Shown: positions 8,574 through 18,560, counted from the stretch's first letter. The stretch: DNA of 64,000 nucleotides from CAIQJJ01 sp049325275 (GCA_049325275.1 JBMOLU010000058.1:145918-209917); one strand, 5' to 3'. Program-made: numbers and translations. The notes: generated by a model not told the origin, from the letters alone.

Positions 8574-9392
8574 TCAGGGCAGCCATATTGCCACGCAGAT
8601 GGCAAGGGCTAAGCCGATTAGTGGCTCCGCGAGCGATTGGCGCATGGTTTTGCCTTCCGCAATGTTGCCGATCAGGCTGGTGAAGCCATAGATCAGTCCA
8701 ACTTGAAGCGCACCAAATTGAATCGGCGTCAGCGGCCAATAATGCAAGGCTGCTGTTAATTGTGACATCAAAAAAGCGATGAGCAATGCGTCGAACGGCA
8801 GCCATTCCCCATGTAACCTCAATTGTAAGACGCGTAAGCACACCAGGAAACTGGCTAATAACAGGGCTGGGATCATCAGGACCAGTCGGGTATTCACCGC
8901 ACGCAGGGCGATGGCCAGGATAAGAAATAGGACGTAGGCGACGGCGCTCAACCAGGCACCGGCTAACGGATAGCGCAAATCCTCCGGATCGATGGCGATA
9001 TATTCTGCAATGACGATCAGTGTCAACGTGAGACTGCCGGTGGCCAGGCTCATCATCCATGTGACACCAAAGGGAAGCTCTGCAAGCAGGATGCCGATGA
9101 CCCAGGCAGCCAGCGCCGGCAGGAGTGAGTGCTGCCATGCGCTGCGGGCAACCAGCTTGGGATGATCGCGCAAAAGCCAATCACTGCCACTGGTTGCCAG
9201 TGCAGCGACGATCAGTGAGATTAAAGTGTTCGCACCGATGTCGGCAGCCAGGTAAAAACCAGCGAATTGGATGTCAAATTCCCTCACTGGCAGTACAATA
9301 AAGTGTGTCATGCCATAAGCCAGAATGAACGTGGCAACGAGCACGCTCAAGCGATTGGTATCGGGCAGGTGATGCTTTGCGCTGGCTTTCAT
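8574..9392 (-). CDS. Polytopic membrane protein of unknown function
   Basis: About 272 residues with eight or so hydrophobic segments (for example VLVATFILAYGMTHFIVL, LLPALAAWVIGILLAEL and LVLMIPALLLASFLVCL). I see no catalytic motif and cannot place it in a family. The start is uncertain: ATG 9392 begins just before the first membrane segment, while an in-frame ATG at 9452 would add 20 polar residues and has a close AGGTG. The frame stays open further upstream but overlaps the divergent lipoprotein gene. It may be co-transcribed with plsY, 170 bases downstream. Confidence 0.6.
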   Translation of the reverse strand: MKASAKHHLPDTNRLSVLVATFILAYGMTHFIVLPVREFDIQFAGFYLAADIGANTLISLIVAALATSGSDWLLRDHPKLVARSAWQHSLLPALAAWVIGILLAELPFGVTWMMSLATGSLTLTLIVIAEYIAIDPEDLRYPLAGAWLSAVAYVLFLILAIALRAVNTRLVLMIPALLLASFLVCLRVLQLRLHGEWLPFDALLIAFLMSQLTAALHYWPLTPIQFGALQVGLIYGFTSLIGNIAEGKTMRQSLAEPLIGLALAICVAIWLP

Positions 9393-9491
9393 GGCTGGAA
9401 TTTTACCTCTATCTACGAACTGCGTAGAAGTGATTGGTGAAAGGTTCTCCATTTTCACCTGGAAGGCCTTTCTTGACCAGGAGTAATCGCA

Positions 9492-10388
9492 ATGAAAAAT
9501 CGAAACGGACAAATCCTTTTGGTGATCTTCTTTGCGTTGTTGGCGGGAGCTTGTGGCGGCAGCAGCAACGAACCGGTGGCGACGATTGACGTCGATGCCG
9601 TGCAAACCTACGTTGCAGAAACCGCAGCCCTCGCCCTGACGATGACGCGAGAAGCATCCTCACCAACCCCACCACCGACGCCAACCTCACCACCGACCGA
9701 AACGCCACTTCCTTCTCCTACCACCACCTTGGCGCCTACGCCCACCGGCGAGCCGCTGACAGTTACGATCAGCTTGACGCCTACGTTCGATGTGAATGCA
9801 ACCGCAACGCTTGCACCGGTCTCCGGTACGGGAGAGCGTTTGAGCTTGGATGATTTCGAACACGGCCAGGCCTGGTTTACGGAAGTTACCGACGACTACA
9901 GCTTCGCATACGATCAAGGCGGCTATCGCATCCGCAACCGCATCCCCGGCGCGGTCATTTACAGTGTGCAATCGTTAAGCCCCAACGACGTCCGTTTGGA
10001 GGTGGATGCCAATGCGCTGGAAGCGGCCGACGGGGCCGCCTGGGGGATGATTTGCCGCTACACGGATGCAGAGAACTACTATGCGTTTGTGATCGGGCCT
10101 GATAACATGTATGGCATCGCAAAGAACAAGGATGGCCAGTTCCAGTTTATCAAGCAGGATTCTGCCGACGACAATAAGGTTTTTGAAGCAGATGAAAACG
10201 AATTCATTCACTTGAGAGCCGATTGCGTTGGAAACACATTGTCACTGACCGTTAACGAGACGCTGTTGTTACAGGTTAGTGATGCCGATCACACGACCGG
10301 CAAGGCCGGTTTGTTGGTCAAGCATAGCCGTAGTGATGATTATACGGATGTGCTCTTCGACAATTTCGCCATCTGGCGCGGGAAATGA
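9492..10388 (+). CDS. Lipoprotein with a Thr/Pro linker and a LamG/DUF1080-like sandwich domain
   Basis: Type II signal peptide with lipobox LAGAC (Cys about residue 21), followed by a long Thr/Pro/Ser spacer (about residues 55-105) that holds the domain away from the membrane. The C-terminal 180 residues (GMICRYTDAENYYAFVIG, then DNFAIW at the end) have the pattern of concanavalin-like beta-sandwiches of the DUF1080/LamG kind, often carbohydrate-binding. No catalytic residues are evident. The stop overlaps an in-frame ATG of the SCP2 gene (ATGA), although that gene probably starts 18 bases later. Confidence 0.75.
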   Translation: MKNRNGQILLVIFFALLAGACGGSSNEPVATIDVDAVQTYVAETAALALTMTREASSPTPPPTPTSPPTETPLPSPTTTLAPTPTGEPLTVTISLTPTFDVNATATLAPVSGTGERLSLDDFEHGQAWFTEVTDDYSFAYDQGGYRIRNRIPGAVIYSVQSLSPNDVRLEVDANALEAADGAAWGMICRYTDAENYYAFVIGPDNMYGIAKNKDGQFQFIKQDSADDNKVFEADENEFIHLRADCVGNTLSLTVNETLLLQVSDADHTTGKAGLLVKHSRSDDYTDVLFDNFAIWRGK

Positions 10389-10402
10389 TCGCGGAGATCG
10401 TT

Positions 10403-10738
10403 ATGACGGATTGGACAGTTGAACAAATCTTCGAGAAAATGCCGACTGCCTTTTGCCCCGAAAGGGCCAATGGCATTGCCGGAGCCGTGCAGTTTCTGAT
10501 CGGTGGGGACGGCGGCGGTGAATGGGTTGTTGAAATTGCTCACGGAAAGTGTAGGGTGACTTCCGGCAGAATCCCGTCACCACAGGTAACGGTTTCTGCA
10601 GATGCCAACTTGCTGCCGGACGTCTTGTCGGGCAGGCAGAATGGCATGATGGCATTCATGCAGGGAAAGTTGCGCATCCAAGGAGACATGGGCCTGGCAC
10701 AGAAATTGCTCAGGCTGTTTGATCTGAAGAACGTCTGA
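10403..10738 (+). CDS. SCP2 sterol-binding-domain protein
   Basis: 111 residues matching a stand-alone SCP2 domain: N-terminal TVEQIFEKMPTAF, the core strand GEWVVEIAHGKCRV, the motif PQVTVSADANLLPDVLSG, and the C-terminal GKLRIQGDMGLAQKLLRLF. These small proteins bind lipids or acyl chains in a hydrophobic tunnel. I chose ATG 10403 because GGAG lies 6-7 bases upstream; ATG 10385 is also in frame. It is downstream of and probably co-transcribed with the lipoprotein gene. Confidence 0.85.
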   Translation: MTDWTVEQIFEKMPTAFCPERANGIAGAVQFLIGGDGGGEWVVEIAHGKCRVTSGRIPSPQVTVSADANLLPDVLSGRQNGMMAFMQGKLRIQGDMGLAQKLLRLFDLKNV

Positions 10739-10762
10739 TCCTTACCCCCCAAAGGAGTTCCT

Positions 10763-11917
10763 ATGGCTAGTGCTGTGTATGTGACCGTTGGTGATCCCAA
10801 AAACTTCTCTATCAAGTATGAAGATGGTGGTCAGCCAGCCCGTCTGAAAGAGTTGGAATCCCGTTGGCGGCGTTTTGCCCGTCGCGATCCTTCCAGCGGG
10901 CAGGACTATCATATCTTATATCGTCCATCCAGCCGTAACAAGGACGTTCAGGTCGATTGGTTGATGCCGTCTACTGCGCCCCTGGGGATTTACCGTGTGG
11001 AAGTCTTCATCCCTGGCCGCCATGCGACCTGCAAACAGGCCATCTTTACGGTGACGAACAACTTTCGGGTGGAAAACGGCCAGGTCGCCTACGATGATAC
11101 CCTGGTCATCGTCAATATGTACGACCTCTACGATGTCTGGTACCCCCTGGGCGAGTTTATTCTCGATCCTGGCAGCCACCCGTGGAGTGGACGTGTACGC
11201 CAGTACGATATGAGCCTGGAAGAGCCGCCAACAGAAATCTCCTTTGGGCCGGTTCGCTGGGTTCCGGTGTTGCCGAAACCGGCCGGTGTGCCTGTCTTTG
11301 ATTCGCCTGTGGGGACCGAAGCCGAGCGCGCCGGCGAGTTTTCTGTGGAACGCTGGCGCTGGGTGGGCCAGTGGTTCGATGCCAATCCTTTCCTGAACTG
11401 GTACTTTCTGGGGTACCATACCGGGGCCGATCTTAACCTTTCGCAAAGCACCAACGCCGACAGACATGCACCGGTCTATGCCGTTTCGGATGGCACGGTA
11501 ATTTTTGCCGGGCAGGGACGCGGCAAATGGGGTAAGATCGCCGTTATCGAGCACCCTGACGCCCTGGTGACCCTGCCGAACGGCCAGACGCGGCGCCAGG
11601 CGGTCTGGTCGCGCTACGGGCACCTGGCCGACGATATTCGCATCCAGGCCGGCCAGCAGGTTCGGCGCGGTGACCTCGTTGGCTTTATTGGCCTGGCGTT
11701 GGGTGTCAAATCGGGGTGGCATCTGCACTTCGATATCGCTTATGATGTACGGGTGCGTGCAAACCCGTCTCATTGGCCTGACATGCGGACGGTCGATCGC
11801 TTGAAAGCCGAGGGCAAAGCGAACACGCGCGAATACACCGATGCGCAGGCAGTAATTATGAAGGAAGTTGTCGCCACGTATTTAGATCCGCTCAAGTTCC
11901 TTAAGGCCAATCATTAA
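10763..11917 (+). CDS. M23-family (LytM-type) peptidase-domain protein
   Basis: 384 residues. The C-terminal half is a peptidase M23 domain with the Zn ligands HTGADLN (His and Asp), YGHLA and HLHFD, and a lysostaphin-like fold with the insert VYAVSDGTVIFAG. Such enzymes cut peptide cross-links in murein. The N-terminal 200 residues (GDPKNFSIKYEDGG and after) form a beta-rich domain I do not recognise. There is no signal peptide or membrane helix, which is odd for a murein hydrolase and leaves export unexplained. A strong AAAGGAG site precedes the ATG. Confidence 0.85.
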   Translation: MASAVYVTVGDPKNFSIKYEDGGQPARLKELESRWRRFARRDPSSGQDYHILYRPSSRNKDVQVDWLMPSTAPLGIYRVEVFIPGRHATCKQAIFTVTNNFRVENGQVAYDDTLVIVNMYDLYDVWYPLGEFILDPGSHPWSGRVRQYDMSLEEPPTEISFGPVRWVPVLPKPAGVPVFDSPVGTEAERAGEFSVERWRWVGQWFDANPFLNWYFLGYHTGADLNLSQSTNADRHAPVYAVSDGTVIFAGQGRGKWGKIAVIEHPDALVTLPNGQTRRQAVWSRYGHLADDIRIQAGQQVRRGDLVGFIGLALGVKSGWHLHFDIAYDVRVRANPSHWPDMRTVDRLKAEGKANTREYTDAQAVIMKEVVATYLDPLKFLKANH

Positions 11918-11961
11918 CCCGGGCAAGTCTTGGTCCGCTTCTTAGCTGGGTTTCGCAAGGC

Positions 11962-12003
11962 CGAATACTGCGGGGCACAGTTCTTTGCGCCCCGCAGTAT
12001 TCG
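11962..12003 (+). terminator. Inverted repeat between the M23 and folC genes, probable terminator
   Basis: A perfect 15-bp stem (11962-11976 with 11989-12003) has a 12-nt loop. No U-run follows, so it may be a processing hairpin or a weak terminator. Confidence 0.5.
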
Positions 12004-12059
12004 CTCGACCGTTAATCGGCTGTGCATGCAGGCAAGTTTGCGTTACAATCGCTCCCGTT

Positions 12060-13379
12060 ATGATCGCTCCTGCTTACCAACAAGCGCTTGACTACCTTTA
12101 CAGCTTCGTTGATTTCAGCCAGGTTCGTCTTGGCCGTGATTCGATCAAACGTTTCGATCTGGCGCGGATGCATGCCCTGGCCGCTTCTCTCGGCGACCCG
12201 CAAAAGCAGTACCCTATCCTTCACGTTGCCGGAACGAAGGGGAAAGGTTCTGTGGCGGCGCTCTGTGCCAGCGCGCTGCAAGCTGCCGGGTTACAGACAG
12301 GTCTCTACATTTCGCCGCACCTGGTCGATTTCTGCGAGCGCATTCAGATCGACGGGCAGCCGATTTCACAGGCGACGCTGATCGGACTGGTCGAAGCGAT
12401 CAAGCCTCACCTGGCGGCCATTTCCGGCGTGACCTTGTTCGAGATTACGACTGCTTTGGGGATGTGGCACTTCGCCCGTGCCGGGGTGCAGGCTGCGGTG
12501 ATGGAAGTTGGCCTGGGCGGCCGCCTTGACGCTACCAATATCGTGCAGCCGGCGGTCACCGTCATTACTTCGCTTTCCTACGATCATGTGGCCATGCTCG
12601 GTGATACCCTACCGCAAATTGCGGCTGAAAAAGGCGGGATCATCAAGCCCGGGGTGCCCGTGGTGTTGGCCCCGCAGGTCGACGAAGCCCGCCAGGTGCT
12701 GAAGCAAATTGCCGCCGAGCGGCAGGCGCCTGTCGTGGAAGTCGGCAAAGATATTCGTTTCGAAGCCGGTGAGCATTCGCTGGATGGGCAGACCTTCCGG
12801 GTCGCCGGGGTAGACTCTTCGTGGCAGGAACTTTCCCTCTCGCTGTTAGGTCGCCACCAGATCGAAAACGCCGCCACCGCGTACGCCGCCCTTGGCGTGT
12901 GGCAGGCGCATGGTCTGCCGGTGCGGGAGGACGCCATCCGCCGCGGTTTTGCGGCGGTGCGCTGGCCCTGCCGCTTTGAGATTTTGCAGCGCCGGCCGCC
13001 TTTGGTAGTCGATTCGGCGCACAACCGCGACTCGGCCCGCCGTTTGTTGCAGGCGGTGGATGATTATTTTCCCGGGCGGCCGGTCGTACTGCTTTTTGGT
13101 TCTTCGGAGGATAAAGATATTGCCGGTATGTTCGACGAGCTGCTGCCACGCGTCCGCAACGTCATCTTCACCCGTTCGCTCCACCCGCGGGCGGCCCAGC
13201 CCGAGCGCCTGGCAGAACAGGCGCGGCCGTATGGCGTTGCTTTGGAGCAGGTTTCCCGCGTCGAAGATGCTTTACCGGCTGCCCTGCGCCTGGCAGGAGA
13301 TGATGCCCTGGTACTGGCTGCCGGCAGCCTCTTTGTGGCTGCGGCGGTGCGTGAAGTTTGGAGAGAGACACAAGGATAA
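12060..13379 (+). CDS. folC: Bifunctional folylpolyglutamate synthase/dihydrofolate synthase
   Basis: Mur-ligase-family ATP enzyme of 439 residues that adds glutamate to folates (and often to dihydropteroate). The P-loop is HVAGTKGKGSVAA (about residues 56-68), followed by SPHLVDFCERI, the central GLGGRLDATN and the C-terminal VDSAHNRDSA. Length is normal. I chose ATG 12060 because it starts the conserved N-terminal helix (YQQALDYLYSFVDF). There is no Shine-Dalgarno site, but TACAAT ends 10 bases before the ATG, so the mRNA may be almost leaderless. Two bases separate its stop from the lon start, so the two genes are coupled. Confidence 0.95.
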   Translation: MIAPAYQQALDYLYSFVDFSQVRLGRDSIKRFDLARMHALAASLGDPQKQYPILHVAGTKGKGSVAALCASALQAAGLQTGLYISPHLVDFCERIQIDGQPISQATLIGLVEAIKPHLAAISGVTLFEITTALGMWHFARAGVQAAVMEVGLGGRLDATNIVQPAVTVITSLSYDHVAMLGDTLPQIAAEKGGIIKPGVPVVLAPQVDEARQVLKQIAAERQAPVVEVGKDIRFEAGEHSLDGQTFRVAGVDSSWQELSLSLLGRHQIENAATAYAALGVWQAHGLPVREDAIRRGFAAVRWPCRFEILQRRPPLVVDSAHNRDSARRLLQAVDDYFPGRPVVLLFGSSEDKDIAGMFDELLPRVRNVIFTRSLHPRAAQPERLAEQARPYGVALEQVSRVEDALPAALRLAGDDALVLAAGSLFVAAAVREVWRETQG

Positions 13380-13381
13380 CC

Positions 13382-15889
13382 ATGCGAGATAACTATTGGA
13401 ATTTTGACGATGGAAGCGAAAGCGACTTTCGCGATGCCATGCATCACCGTACCGAAGAACTGTACAGTGTGCCCGATGCCACGCCGGATGCCGACGGGTT
13501 GATCGAATGCCCCGTGCTGCCTCTACGCGACCTGGTGGTTTACCCCCACATGGTTTCACCGGTGTTTGTCAGCACCGATCAGGCGCTTTATGCAATCGAA
13601 GAAGCGCAAATCGAAGACACGACCGTTATCGCTTTCACACAGCGCGATCCCGAGAAGGACAACCCCGGGCCAGAAGATTACCTGCCCATCGGCGTGGAAA
13701 TGGCCGTCGGGCGCCTGCTTTCGATGCCGGACGGTTCGAGTTCGGCGTTGGTGCAGGCCCGCCGGCGCGTCGAGTTTGTCGAATACACCCAGTACGAACC
13801 GTTTCTGGTGGCGCGCGTCCGGCCGATTCACGAGACGTATAAAAACGACAAGCAGATTGAAGCCAGTATGCGTACGGCGCGCGAGATGTTCCAGCGCTGC
13901 GTGCAAATGAACCGCAGCCTGCCCGAAGAATCGTACCTCTTCGCCCTCAACATCGATGACCCAGGCTGGCTGGCCGATATGATCAGCACGGCCATCGCCC
14001 CACCTTTCGAAGACCGCCAGGAACTGCTGCAAAATCTTTCGCCGCTCTCGCGCCTCAAGCGGGTGATCAAGCTGCTGGCAGAAGAGCTGGATGTGCTCGA
14101 ACTGGAGGATCAAATTCAGTCGCGGGCGCAGAGCGAAGTCGATCGTTCGCAGCGGGAATTCTACCTGCGCGAGCAGCTCAAAGTCATTCAGACCGAGTTG
14201 AGCGACGGCGACCCCTGGACACGTGAAATTGCCGAGCTGCGCAGCCGTGTAGAAGGCCTCAGCCTGCCCGACGAAGTGCTGGCACGCGCCATCAAGGAAA
14301 TCGATCGCCTGACGCAGATGCCCCCGATGTCGCCCGAAGTGACGATCTTGCGTACCTATGTGGATTGGATCGTCGAACTGCCGTGGATGGCAGGCACCGA
14401 TGATAACCTGGATGTCCCTCACGCCGGCAAGGTGCTCGAGCAGAACCACTACGGCCTGCCGCGCGCCAAGGAACGCATTTTGGAATACATTGCCGTGCGC
14501 AGCCTGCGCCCCAAACGCTTTCGCCAGCCGATTTTGTGCTTCGTTGGCCCGCCTGGCACCGGGAAGACTTCGTTGGGCCGCTCGATTGCCGACGCCTTAG
14601 GGCGTAAGTTCGTGCGTGTTTCGCTGGGCGGCGTGCGTGACGAAGCCGAAATTCGCGGCCACCGGCGCACGTACATCGGCGCACTGCCGGGACGCGTTTT
14701 GCAGACCATGCGCCGTGCCGGGACGATCAATCCGTTGTTCATGCTGGACGAGATCGACAAACTCGGCCAGGATTACCGCGGCGACCCCGCTTCGGCCATG
14801 CTCGAGGTGCTCGACCCCGAACAGAATGCCGCTTTTTCTGACCATTACCTCGAACTGCCGTACGATCTCTCGAAGGTGATGTTCATCACAACGGCCAATT
14901 CCACCGGGCCGATCCCCTCGGCGCTGCTCGATCGCATGGAAGTCATCGAATTCCCCGGGTATATCGAAGAAGACAAGCTCGCCATCGCGCGCCAGTTCCT
15001 GCTGCCGCGCCAGGTGGAAGAAGCCGGCCTGGATGAAGACAACATTTACTTCGCCGATGCCGCCCTGCAGCGCCTGATTCGGGACTATACCTACGAGGCC
15101 GGCGTACGCAATCTCGAACGCGAGATCGGCCGCTGCTTGCGCAAGATCGCCCGTAAAAAGGCGGAGGGCAAGTCGTTCCCGCGCCGGGTTACGCCCGGCA
15201 TGGTAGAAACCTTCCTTGGCCCGCCTCAGTACTTCAGCCTGGAAGCGGAACTGAAAGACGAAGTCGGCGTGGCGACCGCGGTTGCCTGGACGGAAAACGG
15301 CGGTGAAATCATGCCGGTCGAGGTCATGCTTACCGAGGGGAAGGCGAACTTGCAGATCACCGGCCAGATCGGCAACGTCATGCAGGAGTCGGCGCAAGCG
15401 GCTTTGACGTATCTCAAATCGCGTTCCGATGTCTTTCAGATCGATGCCGAAGTCTATGAAAACGTGGACATTCACATCCACATTCCCGAGGGTGCAATTC
15501 CCAAAGATGGCCCTTCGGCCGGGATCACGATTTGCACGGCGCTGGTCAGCGCCTTCACCGGGCGCGAGGTGCGCAAGGATGTCGGCATGACCGGCGAAAT
15601 TACGCTGCGCGGGCGTGTCCTGCCGATCGGCGGTTTACGCGAAAAAATCCTGGCCGCACACCGCGCCGGCCTGAAAACCGTCATCATTCCGAAGAAAAAC
15701 ACCCGTGACCTGGTGGATGTGCCGAAGAAGGCGCGCAACGATTTGAACATCGTATCGGTCGAGCATATGGACGAAGTCCTCGAACTCGCCCTGGTGCCGC
15801 AGCCGGCCAGCCCACCGAAGCCCAAACGACGCAGGAAGAAAGAAGAAAAACCTGCGGAGAATGGCGATACTGAAAAAGAGGCGTCTTGA
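13382..15889 (+). CDS. lon: ATP-dependent protease Lon
   Basis: Cytosolic AAA+ serine protease of 835 residues that degrades misfolded and regulatory proteins. Domain order: N-terminal LON substrate domain (CPVLPLRDLVVYPHMVSP), coiled coil, AAA+ module with Walker A GPPGTGKTSLG and Walker B PLFMLDEIDK, then the LonA protease domain with the catalytic Ser in PKDGPSAGIT and the catalytic Lys in GGLREKILAAHRAG. The tail is Lys/Arg/Glu-rich. I chose ATG 13382 for its AAGGA site; an in-frame start at 13358 would lie inside folC. Confidence 0.97.
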   Translation: MRDNYWNFDDGSESDFRDAMHHRTEELYSVPDATPDADGLIECPVLPLRDLVVYPHMVSPVFVSTDQALYAIEEAQIEDTTVIAFTQRDPEKDNPGPEDYLPIGVEMAVGRLLSMPDGSSSALVQARRRVEFVEYTQYEPFLVARVRPIHETYKNDKQIEASMRTAREMFQRCVQMNRSLPEESYLFALNIDDPGWLADMISTAIAPPFEDRQELLQNLSPLSRLKRVIKLLAEELDVLELEDQIQSRAQSEVDRSQREFYLREQLKVIQTELSDGDPWTREIAELRSRVEGLSLPDEVLARAIKEIDRLTQMPPMSPEVTILRTYVDWIVELPWMAGTDDNLDVPHAGKVLEQNHYGLPRAKERILEYIAVRSLRPKRFRQPILCFVGPPGTGKTSLGRSIADALGRKFVRVSLGGVRDEAEIRGHRRTYIGALPGRVLQTMRRAGTINPLFMLDEIDKLGQDYRGDPASAMLEVLDPEQNAAFSDHYLELPYDLSKVMFITTANSTGPIPSALLDRMEVIEFPGYIEEDKLAIARQFLLPRQVEEAGLDEDNIYFADAALQRLIRDYTYEAGVRNLEREIGRCLRKIARKKAEGKSFPRRVTPGMVETFLGPPQYFSLEAELKDEVGVATAVAWTENGGEIMPVEVMLTEGKANLQITGQIGNVMQESAQAALTYLKSRSDVFQIDAEVYENVDIHIHIPEGAIPKDGPSAGITICTALVSAFTGREVRKDVGMTGEITLRGRVLPIGGLREKILAAHRAGLKTVIIPKKNTRDLVDVPKKARNDLNIVSVEHMDEVLELALVPQPASPPKPKRRRKKEEKPAENGDTEKEAS

Positions 15890-15909
15890 TCATCCACAAG
15901 GAGATTTCG

Positions 15910-15951
15910 ATGGCCATCTGTAACACTCGTACTAATTGGAGGAAGATGTGA
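15910..15951 (+). other. Possible 13-codon leader ORF coupled to glgP
   Basis: ATG 15910 follows a strong AAGGAG site (about 15899) and opens a 13-codon frame. Its TGA (15949-15951) overlaps the glgP GTG start (15948-15950). The layout is that of a translational-coupling leader. Whether it is translated cannot be judged from sequence. Confidence 0.35.
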
Positions 15952-18452
15952 ACGATCAAAACTCTCACAATCCTGCCCTCACTGCGCAAAATGTGAGCAA
16001 CCGCAATTTCCGAACTGTGGAAGCGTTCAAGCAAGCCCTGGCCGATAACCTGTACTACGTCCGCGGCCAGGCGGCCCCGACGGCGGGGGCAGGCGACGTC
16101 TATGCAGCGCTCGTCTACACCGTGCGTGACTATCTGGTCGATCGTTGGCAGCATACGGTAACGAAGTATTCCGAGGCCGGGCCGAAGTTCGTCTATTATC
16201 TATCGGCCGAGTACTTGCTCGGCAGGCAGATTGCACAAAACTTGCTCTATACGGGCACGTATGATCTGGCTCACAAGGCCGTGGCCGAGTTGGGTTTCAA
16301 TCTCGAGGAACTGATTGAACGTGAACCCGAGCCGGCGCTCGGTAACGGCGGCCTGGGACGCCTGGCAGCCTGCTATATGGATTCACTCAGCACGCTCGAC
16401 ATTCCGTGTATGGCCTACGGCATCCGGTATGAATTTGGTATCTTCAAGCAATCCATCCGCGACGGGTGGCAGGTGGAAAGCCCCGATGATTGGCTGTACT
16501 ACGGCAACCCCTGGGAGTTTCCGCAGCCCGACGACCGCGTCAAGGTCGGCTTTGGCGGCCACACGGAATACCTGCCGGCCCACGAAGACGGCACGGGCGA
16601 GTATCTCGTCATCTGGCATCCCGCCGAGACGATCCTGGGCGAGCCAAGCCACATGCTCATGCCTGGTTACAAGACCGGTACCGTCAATATGCTGCGCCTG
16701 TGGCAGGCGCGGGCCAGCGAGGAGTTCAACTTCCAGCTCTTCGACGTGGGCGACTACAGCCGTGCAGCCGAGCAGAAAATTTACTCCGAAAACATCACCA
16801 AGGTGCTTTATCCCAACGATAACACACCGCAAGGGCGCGAGCTGCGCCTGCGGCAGGAATATTTCTTCTGCTGCTGCTCGTTACAGGATATCCTGCGCCG
16901 TTTTACCGCTTTCGATAGCGACTGGGATGCCTTCCCCCGCAAAGTGGTCATCCAACTCAACGATACCCACCCCGTGGTGGCTATCCCTGAATTGATGCGC
17001 CTGCTGGTCGATTACTATGGCCTCGAATGGGGCCGGGCCTGGGAGATTACCCGCCGTTCTTTTGCGTATACCTGCCACACATTGATGCCTGAAGCCCTCG
17101 AAAAGTGGCCGGTGAGCCTGTTCGAGCGCTTGCTGCCGCGTCATATGGAAATCATCTATGAGATTAACCGGCGCTTCTTGCTGGATGTCGAAAAGCGTTT
17201 TCCCGACGATCCCGATCGCCTGGCGCGTATGTCGCTGATCGAAGAGGGCGGCGAGCGCATGTTGCGCATGGCTTACCTGGCAACTGTCGGCAGCTTTTCC
17301 GTCAATGGTGTCGCCGAACTGCATTCGGAGCTGCTGCGTGAGTACCTGCTTCCCGACTTTTACGAGTTGTGGCCGGAGAAGTTCAATAACAAGACGAACG
17401 GGGTCACCCCGCGCCGTTTTATGCGCCTGGCAAATCCATCGCTTTCGCGGTTGATTGACAGCCGCATTGGCGAAGGGTGGCTTAAGGATTTGGAATCGTT
17501 GCGCAATCTCGAAGCTTATGCCGACGACGCCGGTTTTCAGAGTGAGTGGCGGGCGGTCAAGCTGCACAACAAGGGCGCGCTGGCGGCTACCATTCGTGCG
17601 AGCACCGGTCTGATGGTCGATCCAAACGCCATGTTCGACATCATGGTCAAGCGCTTGCACGAGTACAAGCGCCAGATACTCAAAGTGTTGCACATCGTCA
17701 CGCTGTACAATCGTCTGCGCGCCCAACCGAGGATGGATATCGTGCCGCGCACGTTTGTTTTCGGCGCAAAATCTGCACCGGGCTATCACATCGCCAAGCT
17801 GATCATCAAGCTGATCAATTCGGTGGCCGAGGTGGTGAACTACGACCCGCTGGTGGCAGGACGCCTCAAGGTGGTTTTTATGCCCAACTTCAATGTCTCG
17901 CTGGGCGAGAAAATTTATCCGGCTGCCGAGCTTTCGGAGCAGATTTCGCTGGCCGGGTTTGAGGCATCGGGCACCGGCAATATGAAGTTTGCCCTCAATG
18001 GCGCGTTGACCATCGGCACTTTGGATGGCGCCAACATCGAAATCCGCGAACGCGTGGGCGCAGAGAATTTCTTCCTTTTCGGCTTGACGGCCAACGAAGC
18101 CATGCAGCTCAAGGCGCAGGGTTATTCGCCTTTCGACACCGTGCAAAACAATCCGGAGTTGAACCAGGCCATCGCCCAGTTTACGTCCGGCTACTTCACA
18201 CGCGGTGATACGGAGCTTTTCCGCCCACTGGTGGATAATCTGCTGCATCACGACCCCTACCTGGTGACGGCAGATTACGCTTCGTACATCGCCATGCAAG
18301 ACGAAGTCGACCGGGCCTATCGCGATATCGATGCCTGGACGCGCAAGTCGATCTTTAATACGGCTCGTTGCGGGTTTTTCTCGTCGGATCGTGCCATCCG
18401 GCAGTACAACGACGACATTTGGAAGATTTCACCCTTGCCAGTCGAGGAATAG
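15948..18452 (+). CDS. glgP: Glycogen/starch/alpha-glucan phosphorylase
   Basis: PLP enzyme of 834 residues that releases glucose-1-phosphate from glycogen or maltodextrin. The GT35 fold is visible throughout: GNGGLGRLAACYMDS (about residues 127-141), NDTHPVVAIPELMR, and the PLP-lysine site EASGTGNMKFALNGALTIGT near residue 675. The length is close to that of other bacterial GlgP. The frame is open to TTG 15936, but GGAGG at 15938-15942 fits GTG 15948 better. A strong hairpin follows the stop. Confidence 0.96.
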   Translation: MNDQNSHNPALTAQNVSNRNFRTVEAFKQALADNLYYVRGQAAPTAGAGDVYAALVYTVRDYLVDRWQHTVTKYSEAGPKFVYYLSAEYLLGRQIAQNLLYTGTYDLAHKAVAELGFNLEELIEREPEPALGNGGLGRLAACYMDSLSTLDIPCMAYGIRYEFGIFKQSIRDGWQVESPDDWLYYGNPWEFPQPDDRVKVGFGGHTEYLPAHEDGTGEYLVIWHPAETILGEPSHMLMPGYKTGTVNMLRLWQARASEEFNFQLFDVGDYSRAAEQKIYSENITKVLYPNDNTPQGRELRLRQEYFFCCCSLQDILRRFTAFDSDWDAFPRKVVIQLNDTHPVVAIPELMRLLVDYYGLEWGRAWEITRRSFAYTCHTLMPEALEKWPVSLFERLLPRHMEIIYEINRRFLLDVEKRFPDDPDRLARMSLIEEGGERMLRMAYLATVGSFSVNGVAELHSELLREYLLPDFYELWPEKFNNKTNGVTPRRFMRLANPSLSRLIDSRIGEGWLKDLESLRNLEAYADDAGFQSEWRAVKLHNKGALAATIRASTGLMVDPNAMFDIMVKRLHEYKRQILKVLHIVTLYNRLRAQPRMDIVPRTFVFGAKSAPGYHIAKLIIKLINSVAEVVNYDPLVAGRLKVVFMPNFNVSLGEKIYPAAELSEQISLAGFEASGTGNMKFALNGALTIGTLDGANIEIRERVGAENFFLFGLTANEAMQLKAQGYSPFDTVQNNPELNQAIAQFTSGYFTRGDTELFRPLVDNLLHHDPYLVTADYASYIAMQDEVDRAYRDIDAWTRKSIFNTARCGFFSSDRAIRQYNDDIWKISPLPVEE

Positions 18453-18511
18453 TCACACTTCGGATGAGCTCTGGACCGTTTTCCGGGCCGTTTGTTGTTG
18501 AGAAAGATCAG

Positions 18512-18560
18512 GTTTAGAGAACGTGAAGGGAGATGCAACCCTTCACGTTCTCTAAACTTT
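18512..18560 (+). terminator. Terminator-like perfect hairpin after glgP
   Basis: A perfect 19-bp stem (18512-18530 with 18539-18557) and an 8-nt loop, followed by a short TTTG. It most likely ends the glgP mRNA. It overlaps the open frame upstream of the STAND gene, so it could also be an operator or attenuator for that gene. Confidence 0.7.
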
